Positions 5,694-10,845 of a stretch of DNA of 10,845 bases are shown one piece after another. Numbering within the stretch: the first letter of the stretch is position 1; every line of letters begins with the position of its first letter. The notes beneath the pieces were generated by a model that saw only the letters and a program-made list of their open reading frames with translations, was not told the origin of the DNA and made no database searches. The translations under genes and the position numbers were made by a program. The DNA comes from Opitutales bacterium (lineage in GTDB: Bacteria > Verrucomicrobiota > Verrucomicrobiia > Opitutales > JAFGAQ01). Location: contig JAQVLM010000056.1 in assembly GCA_028704125.1 (NCBI GenBank), positions 1 through 10,845 of the forward strand, written 5' to 3'.

Positions 5694-7373
5694 ATGGAAC
5701 CGACGACATTTGCCGAATTAGGTCTTAACGAGCTCTTGCTCCAATCCATCGGTCGACTTGGCTACGAGTCACCAACGCCCATTCAGGCACTCACCATTCC
5801 GCCGGCACTCGCTGGCGAAGACATTGTCGGGCTATCCCAAACCGGCTCAGGAAAAACCGCTGCCTTCGCACTGCCTGCCCTGCAGAAACTTGATCTGGGC
5901 AACCGTGCGACACAGGTCCTGATCATTTGTCCGACACGCGAACTCTGCGTGCAGGTTTGCGAGGAGGTGCACAGGCTGGGCGTCGACACCGAGGGGTTGA
6001 CCGCAGTGCCCGTCTATGGCGGCGCACCGATGGATCGCCAGATCCGGGCGCTTCGCAAGGGGAGCCACATCGTGGTTGGGACACCGGGACGTTTGCTGGA
6101 CCACCTGAGGCGGGGCACCTTCAAGACCGACTCGGTTCACCTTGCTGTTTTGGATGAGGCAGACCGCATGCTGGACATGGGATTCCAGGAAGACATGGAG
6201 GGCATCCTCTCCTCCCTTCCTGCAGAGCGCCAGACCCTTTTCTTCTCGGCCACCATGAACCGCGAGGTCGAGCGCCTCATCGGCGTGTATGGGAAAACGC
6301 CCCGCAAGATCAGCGTGCAGAAAAAGGAGCTGACCGTTTCCTCCATCGACCAGAGCTACTACGAAGTGCGGCACAGCTCCAAGGTCGAAGTCCTCTCCCG
6401 GTTGCTGGATATCGAATCCCCCCGTCTTGCGATTGTGTTCTGCAACACCAAGCTGGCAGTGGACGATTGCTGCGAGGCGCTTCTGGCGCGCGGCTATGCG
6501 GCTGACCGCCTCCACGGCGACGTATCTCAAACGATCCGGGAACGCGTGCTAAAACTCTTCAGGGAAGGCACCATCGAGCTCCTCGTCGCCACCGATGTGG
6601 CCGCCCGGGGGCTCGACATTGAGCATGTGGACGTGGTATTCAACTACGACCTTCCATACGACCCCGAAGACTACGTGCATCGTATTGGGCGCACCGGGCG
6701 TGCCGGACGCTCCGGGAAAGCGGTTAGCTTTGTCTTCGGACGCGAAGTCTACCGCCTCGAATCCATCGAACGCTACACCCACTCCCGCATCCGAAAGGCC
6801 AAGGTACCCACGCAGGAGGAAGTCGAGGGACTGCGTGCCAACAAGGTATTTGACACCGTCAAGGAAAGGCTCGAGAGCGGCAACTTCCAGCGTCACGAGA
6901 ACCTGGCCGACCGGTTGTTTGATCAGGGACACGCCCCAAGCGACATCATCGGAGCCTTGTTCACACTGCTTCGGGAATCCGGTGGCCGCGAAAGTGAGGA
7001 AATTGCGGAAGATTCGCAGCCGGAAGGTTGGGAGAGTCCACGCCCTTCCCGCCCGGGACGCTCGCGCAACCGCGACCACCGGGGTCCAAGGGGAGACAAA
7101 CCTTACCGCGGAAAACGCGAAAGGACGGATGCCCCTTCCGCGCCTGCGGCAGGAGACGCCCCGAAATTCGCAGCAAAACCGGACCAGCAACGGCCGGCAC
7201 GCGATCCGGGCTCCAAACGCAAGTCCGATTTGCCACCTTTCCGCTCGGCCTCACGTCCGGTTTCGGGACATCCCTTCAGCAAGTTTTTCAAGAACAATGA
7301 AGAAGGGCAGGACGCATCCAAAGGAGCCAAAAAGGGCAAGAAAAAGTCCTTTTCCAAACGCATAAAGGACTGA
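5694..7373 (+). CDS. DEAD-box ATP-dependent RNA helicase (DeaD/CshA-like)
   Basis: The 559-aa protein unwinds RNA duplexes in ribosome assembly, mRNA decay or cold adaptation. All motifs are intact: Q motif with F6 and PTPIQ at 27-31; Walker A QTGSGKT at 49-55; PTRELCVQ at 80-87; GTPGRLLD at 129-136; DEAD at 154-157; SAT at 185-187; IVFCNTK at 247-253; ATDVAARGLDIE at 299-310; HRIGRTGRAGRSG at 329-341. The region just after the core (IERYTHSRIRKAKVPTQEE) is like that of DeaD/CshA proteins. From about residue 445 the tail is low-complexity, rich in Arg, Lys, Pro and Gly, ending KKGKKKSFSKRIKD; it probably binds RNA. No DbpA-type RNA-binding domain is seen. The frame stays open back to 5214, but those 160 codons cross the repeat cluster and look non-coding, and the helicase fold begins at M1 of ATG 5694. 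uup follows after 55 bp and may be co-transcribed. Confidence 0.95.
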   Translation: MEPTTFAELGLNELLLQSIGRLGYESPTPIQALTIPPALAGEDIVGLSQTGSGKTAAFALPALQKLDLGNRATQVLIICPTRELCVQVCEEVHRLGVDTEGLTAVPVYGGAPMDRQIRALRKGSHIVVGTPGRLLDHLRRGTFKTDSVHLAVLDEADRMLDMGFQEDMEGILSSLPAERQTLFFSATMNREVERLIGVYGKTPRKISVQKKELTVSSIDQSYYEVRHSSKVEVLSRLLDIESPRLAIVFCNTKLAVDDCCEALLARGYAADRLHGDVSQTIRERVLKLFREGTIELLVATDVAARGLDIEHVDVVFNYDLPYDPEDYVHRIGRTGRAGRSGKAVSFVFGREVYRLESIERYTHSRIRKAKVPTQEEVEGLRANKVFDTVKERLESGNFQRHENLADRLFDQGHAPSDIIGALFTLLRESGGRESEEIAEDSQPEGWESPRPSRPGRSRNRDHRGPRGDKPYRGKRERTDAPSAPAAGDAPKFAAKPDQQRPARDPGSKRKSDLPPFRSASRPVSGHPFSKFFKNNEEGQDASKGAKKGKKKSFSKRIKD

Positions 7374-7428
7374 TCGCGAGGCACCATACTTGCAGTCTTC
7401 GCACCGCATCACCTGATATTCGGATACT

Positions 7429-9333
7429 ATGGCTCTGTTTTCGGCTCGGGAACTGACCCATTCCTTCGGAGGCCCACTCCTGCTCGATCGTGCCCAGTTC
7501 ACGGTCGACACGGGCGAACGGGTTTGCCTGATCGGAAGGAATGGCGAAGGAAAATCCACCCTGATGAAAATCGTGGCCGGCTTGCTCAAGCCAGACGATG
7601 GTCAATTTGAACGCACGCAAGGGCTCAAGGCCTCCTACCTCCCACAGTCTGTTCCGGAGACCCTTCCGGGCACGGTTTTTGACATCGTCTCGGAGGGAAC
7701 CGGTTCATGGGCTGCCTTGGAACGCGCCTACCACGAGCAAGTCCAACGGCTGGATCACCCGGACAGCGACATGCAGGCGGTGCTGGAACGCATGAATGAG
7801 CTTCAGCACGAACTCGAAGCCTGCGGCGGCTGGAAGCTGGCCCAGCAGGTCGAGCAGGTGCTGACCCGCCTCAAGCTGGATGCCACCCTCCCCTTCGATT
7901 CTTTGTCCGGAGGAATGAAACGCCGGGTGCTGCTCGGTCGCGCGCTGGTGTCCCAGCCCGATTTGCTGCTGCTCGACGAACCCACCAACCACCTTGACTT
8001 CGACTCCATTGCCTGGCTCGAAAGCTTTCTTCCTGGCCTGCGGATGGCACTCCTGTTCGTCACCCACGACCGCGCATTTCTGCGGCGTATCGCCACCCGT
8101 ATTCTCGAACTCGACCGCGGCAAACTGGTGTCCTTTGACTGCGACTACGACACCTACTTGATGCGCAAACAGGAAATGCTCGAGTCGGAAGACACCCGCA
8201 ACGCGGTATTTGATAAAAAACTGGCGCAGGAAGAAGCATGGATAAGGCGCGGGATCAAAGCCAGACGCACCCGCAACGAAGGCCGGGTCCGCGAATTGAT
8301 GAAGCTCCGGCAAGAACGGAGTCAGCGCCGGAATGTTCGCGATGGCCCCGCGTTCGAGCTACAGGACGGCAACCTTTCCGGACGAAAGGTGATCACGGTG
8401 GACGCCCTGACCTACCATTGGGACAACATGCGCATCGTCGAGGACTTCTCCACCGTCATTTGGAGGGGCAACAAGATCGGGATCATCGGACCCAATGGCT
8501 CAGGCAAGACCACCCTTCTCAAGCTGCTGCTCGGCGATCTCAAGCCCATGTCGGGCACGGTCACCTTTGGCACACGCATCCAAGTGGCCTACTTCGACCA
8601 ACACCGGTCCCAACTCGACGACAACGCCACCCTCATGCACGCAGTCGCCGGAGACAACGATCATGTCTATGTCGGTGGGCAGAAACGCCACATCTATTCC
8701 TATCTGGAGGACTTCATGTTCGACAGCCTGATGGCCCGGTCAAAGGTATCGAGTCTTTCAGGTGGAGAACGGAACCGTCTGCTGCTTGCCCGCATATTCG
8801 TGCAGGAATCCAATCTGTTGGTGCTCGACGAACCCACGAACGATCTCGACATCGAGACATTGGAATTACTCGAAGACCTCCTCTTTCAGTATCAGGGCAC
8901 CCTTCTGTTGGTCAGCCATGACCGGGAGTTCCTCAATCGGATCGCCACCCAAACCTACGCAATCGAAGGGAATGGGCGCATCCGCGAAACTGTCGGCGGC
9001 TATGATGAGTATTTCCGGGACAAACGCCTCGAGGAAGAGGCAATCGCGGCCCGCCAATCCCGACAAACCACCCGTGACAAGCCCGCCCATTCAAAATCCG
9101 CCAAGCCGCGTACCCGCACGCGCAAGGAAACCCAGGAACTCGAGGTGATCCCCTCGCGTATCGAAGAGTTGGAAAAACGCCAGAGTATTCTCATCGGGGA
9201 AATGAGTCAGGTAGGATTTGGCAGCGATGCCCAGAGGGCACTTCAGGTCAAAGAAGAACTGGAGACAATCGAACAATCCCTCGCGACCTGCTTCACCCGC
9301 TGGGAAGCACTTGAAGCGATCCCCGAATCCTGA
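7429..9333 (+). CDS. uup: ABC-F family ATPase Uup
   Basis: The 634-aa cytoplasmic ABC-F protein has two ATPase domains and no membrane segment; family members act on the ribosome, and E. coli Uup is also linked to transposon excision and branched-DNA processing. Domain 1: Walker A GRNGEGKS at 36-43, signature LSGGM at 159-163, Walker B LLLLDEPTNHL with E184. The interdomain linker (about 245-320) contains the Uup-typical run QEEAWIRRGIKARRTRNEGR. Domain 2: GPNGSGKT at 354-361, VAYFDQHR at 386-393, LSGGERNRLLLAR from 443, LLVLDEPTNDLD with E468. Residues about 565-632 form the C-terminal coiled coil of Uup, ending FTRWEALEA, which separates it from EttA and YheS. ATG 7429 is the natural start; no Shine-Dalgarno is present, but TTGCAG (7390-7395) and GATATT (7415-7420), 19 bp apart, could be a promoter 8 nt from the start codon. 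Confidence 0.95.
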   Translation: MALFSARELTHSFGGPLLLDRAQFTVDTGERVCLIGRNGEGKSTLMKIVAGLLKPDDGQFERTQGLKASYLPQSVPETLPGTVFDIVSEGTGSWAALERAYHEQVQRLDHPDSDMQAVLERMNELQHELEACGGWKLAQQVEQVLTRLKLDATLPFDSLSGGMKRRVLLGRALVSQPDLLLLDEPTNHLDFDSIAWLESFLPGLRMALLFVTHDRAFLRRIATRILELDRGKLVSFDCDYDTYLMRKQEMLESEDTRNAVFDKKLAQEEAWIRRGIKARRTRNEGRVRELMKLRQERSQRRNVRDGPAFELQDGNLSGRKVITVDALTYHWDNMRIVEDFSTVIWRGNKIGIIGPNGSGKTTLLKLLLGDLKPMSGTVTFGTRIQVAYFDQHRSQLDDNATLMHAVAGDNDHVYVGGQKRHIYSYLEDFMFDSLMARSKVSSLSGGERNRLLLARIFVQESNLLVLDEPTNDLDIETLELLEDLLFQYQGTLLLVSHDREFLNRIATQTYAIEGNGRIRETVGGYDEYFRDKRLEEEAIAARQSRQTTRDKPAHSKSAKPRTRTRKETQELEVIPSRIEELEKRQSILIGEMSQVGFGSDAQRALQVKEELETIEQSLATCFTRWEALEAIPES

Positions 9334-9340
9334 TCAGGAT
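9327..9340. other. 14-bp palindrome over the uup stop codon
   Basis: ATCCTGATCAGGAT at 9327-9340 is a perfect palindrome covering the TGA of uup, inside the 39-bp gap to the convergent lexA stop. It lacks loop and T-run, so it is at best a weak or factor-dependent 3'-end signal for either gene; chance is possible. Confidence 0.35.
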
Positions 9341-9372
9341 CTTCGAACGACTTGCGAGCATCCTTCGGCACG

Positions 9373-9999
9373 CTACAGGTTGCGGATCACCGCACGGGCA
9401 ATCCCCTGAATCACAAGCTCAGTGGTCGGATACAATTCGGGATAGGAGGGATTTTCAGCTTTGAGGTATGGAGTTCCGCCACGGGGATGCACATAGCGTT
9501 TGAGCGTGGTCTCCCCGTCGATGAGAGCCGCTACGATATCGCCATCGCGGGGAATGCCGGGATGCACCACAACCATGTCTCCATTCTGGATACCGGCTCC
9601 GATCATGCTGTCCCCTGTTACCCTCAAAGCAAAGGTCTTACCGCCCCGCCGGATGTTGGCCGTGTGGATGTCCACCAAAAGTCTACCCACCTCTCCAGAA
9701 CTCTCAATTCTGTCCGGATAACCCGCTGCAATTGATCCGTAAACAGGAATCTCTTCGGTTTCCACAGCTCCGGCAGGCAACCCATCGTCAGAAAGGAGAC
9801 GGAATGTTCTCGCCTGGCCCGGAATCCGGTTTACATATCCCTTGCGTTCCAGCGCACGCAGATGCCCCATGACGGCATTGGTGCTGCGAAACCCGAAATG
9901 CTCCTGCACATCGCGAATACTTGGCCAAAAGCCCTCCCGCCCAATGAACTCCCTGAGGTATTCCAGTATTTCCGCCTGCCTTTGGGTCATCTGTTTCAT
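9373..9999 (-). CDS. lexA: LexA SOS-response repressor (S24 autoprotease)
   Basis: The 208-aa repressor binds SOS operators as a dimer and cleaves itself when stimulated by RecA filaments. Residues 1-70 are the winged helix-turn-helix: TQRQAEILEYL at 5-15, PSIRDVQEHFG at 26-36, recognition helix around STNAVMGHLRALERKGY at 39-55. Residues about 85-208 form the S24 peptidase: cleavage site Ala92-Gly93 in GSIAAGYP, nucleophile S131 in GDSMIGAGI, general base K167 in TTLKRYV. All autocleavage residues are intact and the length is usual for LexA. The recognition helix differs from the E. coli one, so a non-CTGT operator is expected. The start at 9999 (MKQMTQRQ) fits the family; M4 is an alternative. 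It is transcribed divergently from slyD and converges on uup. Confidence 0.95.
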   Translation of the reverse strand: MKQMTQRQAEILEYLREFIGREGFWPSIRDVQEHFGFRSTNAVMGHLRALERKGYVNRIPGQARTFRLLSDDGLPAGAVETEEIPVYGSIAAGYPDRIESSGEVGRLLVDIHTANIRRGGKTFALRVTGDSMIGAGIQNGDMVVVHPGIPRDGDIVAALIDGETTLKRYVHPRGGTPYLKAENPSYPELYPTTELVIQGIARAVIRNL

Positions 10000-10133
10000 G
10001 CATGATAATAGTGCTCATTTGTTCAAAGATTGCAAGCATGGATTGAGGGCAAAATCCGATTTTCTTCATCACCACACCCGACACTGCAAATAATCCGGCA
10101 GGCAGGCTTGCATCCCGCTCAAAGCTGACCATC
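10000..10133. promoter_or_regulatory. Divergent lexA/slyD intergenic promoter region
   Basis: On the minus strand TATTAT (10010-10005, five of six -10 bases) ends 5 nt before the lexA ATG, with TTGCAA 19 bp further up, so lexA may be transcribed without a leader. On the plus strand AATAAT (10089-10094) is a -10 candidate about 40 bp before slyD, with no clear -35. LexA normally represses itself, yet I find neither CTGT-N8-ACAG nor GAAC-N4-GTTC here. The only nearby signals are a lone TGTTC at 10020-10024 and the pair GCTC (10013-10016) and GTTC (10021-10024), both overlapping the lexA promoter candidate. Confidence 0.35.
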
Positions 10134-10700
10134 ATGCCCGAAATGAAAATTGCTCAGGACACAGCCGTTACCATTGACTACACCCTTCGGAATGACGATG
10201 GAGACATCTTGGATCAATCCACTGGGGGAAATCCTCTTGTTTACTTACATGGACACGGGAACATCATTCCAGGACTTGAAGCCGCCCTCTCCGGACGTTC
10301 GGCTGGTGATTCCTGTTCTGTGCGCATTGACCCGGAGCAAGCCTACGGGTTGGCGGATCAGGCCTTGATCCAAGTGGTTCCACGTGATCGCTTCCAAGGA
10401 GTGGATTCCCTCGAAGTGGGGATGCAATTCCGGGCCCAAACATCCCAAGGGCCTATCACGATCACGGTAACTTCTGTCGAAGGAGACGAAGTCACGGTAG
10501 ACGGCAACCATCCGCTAGCGGGTGTATTTCTGAATTTTGATGTCATGATTCGCGATGTCCGGGATGCCACACCGGAAGAAATCGAACACGGGCACATACA
10601 CTCCGGAGGTTGTTGCGGAGGCGGCGATCATGGTTGCTGCCACGACGACCAGGATGACGATGCGTGTTGCGACGGCAACGGTGGATGCTGCAACCGGTAA
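10134..10700 (+). CDS. slyD: FKBP-type peptidyl-prolyl isomerase SlyD with metal-binding tail
   Basis: The 188-aa cytoplasmic chaperone catalyses prolyl cis-trans isomerisation and binds nickel and other metals; in enterobacteria it assists hydrogenase maturation and TatA/B substrates. The split FKBP domain is seen as VTIDYTLRNDDG at 12-23, YLHGHGNIIPGLEAAL at 37-52 and the return strands GNHPLAGVFLNFDV at 124-137. Between them, about 70-123, lies the insert-in-flap chaperone domain (PRDRFQGVDSLEVGM at 83-97). EEIEHGHIH at 148-156 leads into a tail of four Cys-Cys pairs (160-161, 168-169, 178-179, 185-186) plus His 166 and 170, a compact metal-binding region richer in paired Cys and poorer in His than E. 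coli SlyD. I give ATG 10134; the family's usual first residues (MKIAQD) start at M4, ATG 10143, equally plausible. slyX follows after 48 bp. Confidence 0.95.
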   Translation: MPEMKIAQDTAVTIDYTLRNDDGDILDQSTGGNPLVYLHGHGNIIPGLEAALSGRSAGDSCSVRIDPEQAYGLADQALIQVVPRDRFQGVDSLEVGMQFRAQTSQGPITITVTSVEGDEVTVDGNHPLAGVFLNFDVMIRDVRDATPEEIEHGHIHSGGCCGGGDHGCCHDDQDDDACCDGNGGCCNR

Positions 10701-10729
10701 ACAGGGTAATCTTCCAGACCGGAATTTTT
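10694..10729 (+). terminator. Weak terminator-like structure after slyD
   Basis: CCGGT (10694-10698) can pair with ACCGG (10718-10722), followed by AATTTTT (10723-10729). The 5-bp stem with a 19-nt loop is weak for an intrinsic terminator, but the T-run in the correct place makes partial termination between slyD and slyX possible. Confidence 0.25.
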
Positions 10730-10748
10730 CCTCCGTTTCCCTTTCAGT

Positions 10749-10845
10749 ATGGACTCAAATAGTGCTCTCCCCGATTCCGACACGATCCGGATGCAGGAGA
10801 AGATTGCCCACCTCGAACATTACGCTTCGGAACTGAGTCTGGTGT
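10749..10845 (+). CDS. slyX: SlyX-like protein, N-terminal fragment
   Basis: The frame from ATG 10749 is open to the window edge (32 codons seen). The readable part, especially MQEKIAHLEHYASELS (residues 15-30), has the heptad pattern of the short coiled-coil protein SlyX, where xKIxxLExxxAxxExxLxxL-type repeats dominate. Position is strong support: slyX stands beside slyD in E. coli and relatives, and here it begins 48 bp after slyD on the same strand. SlyX (about 70-75 aa) has no established biochemical role. M15 at 10791 is an alternative start and would remove a non-heptad leader of 14 residues. The C-terminal half lies outside the window, so a different coiled-coil protein cannot be excluded. 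Confidence 0.6.
   Translation, partial: MDSNSALPDSDTIRMQEKIAHLEHYASELSLV

Noticed and set aside
5847..6530. 227-aa minus-strand open frame inside the helicase gene
   Set aside because: It overlaps the intact DEAD-box core on the opposite strand and has no recognisable motif.
10011..10033. Canonical LexA box in the lexA promoter
   Set aside because: TGTTC at 10020-10024 is followed at the right spacing by ATTGC and not GAACA, so no palindromic site can be claimed.
10555..10836. 93-aa plus-strand open frame overlapping the slyD 3' end
   Set aside because: It overlaps the conserved Cys/His tail of SlyD in another frame and its Thr/Ala-rich translation looks like a shadow; the SlyX-like frame from 10749 is the better call there.

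Overview
The window looks like an ordinary chromosomal stretch from a Gram-negative bacterium, most likely a member of Verrucomicrobiota (Opitutae-like). That placement is an inference. It rests on the gene types (GH10 xylanase beside a GPH sugar transporter, YicC, Uup, LexA, SlyD/SlyX), the lack of Shine-Dalgarno sequences before nearly all starts, and an intergenic cluster of short 9-nt-period repeats of a style I associate with verrucomicrobial and planctomycete genomes. I recognised no tRNA, rRNA, CRISPR array, insertion sequence, prophage or plasmid element.

Layout, left to right. 2-352 is the C-terminal end of a GPH-family (major facilitator) sugar symporter. 559-2613 is a Cu+-type P1B ATPase that has lost the usual N-terminal HMA domain and carries a short Cys cluster instead. 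A 220-bp gap with two dyad-symmetric sites leads to a secreted single-domain GH10 endo-xylanase (2834-3961). It converges, with a 7-bp gap, on yicC (3969-4853, minus strand), an endoribonuclease-family gene. An 840-bp gene-free stretch (4854-5693) follows; it holds at least five kinds of degenerate 9-nt-period repeat and several hairpins and is the most unusual part of the window. Then come a DEAD-box RNA helicase (5694-7373) and, 55 bp on, the ABC-F ATPase uup (7429-9333). uup converges on lexA (9373-9999, minus strand). A 134-bp divergent intergenic region separates lexA from slyD (10134-10700), an FKBP-type prolyl isomerase with a Cys/His-rich metal-binding tail. slyD is followed by the start of slyX (10749 to the window edge).

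How the genes fit together. The transporter and xylanase could both serve plant or algal xylan use, although the copper ATPase lies between them. YicC, the DEAD-box helicase and Uup all act on RNA or ribosomes. LexA is the SOS repressor. slyD-slyX is a neighbour pair also seen in enterobacteria, and SlyD's metal-binding tail suggests metal trafficking. I found no convincing new multi-gene system. The points that deserve follow-up are the repeat mosaic, the candidate leaderless promoters, the HMA-less copper pump and the dyads before the xylanase.
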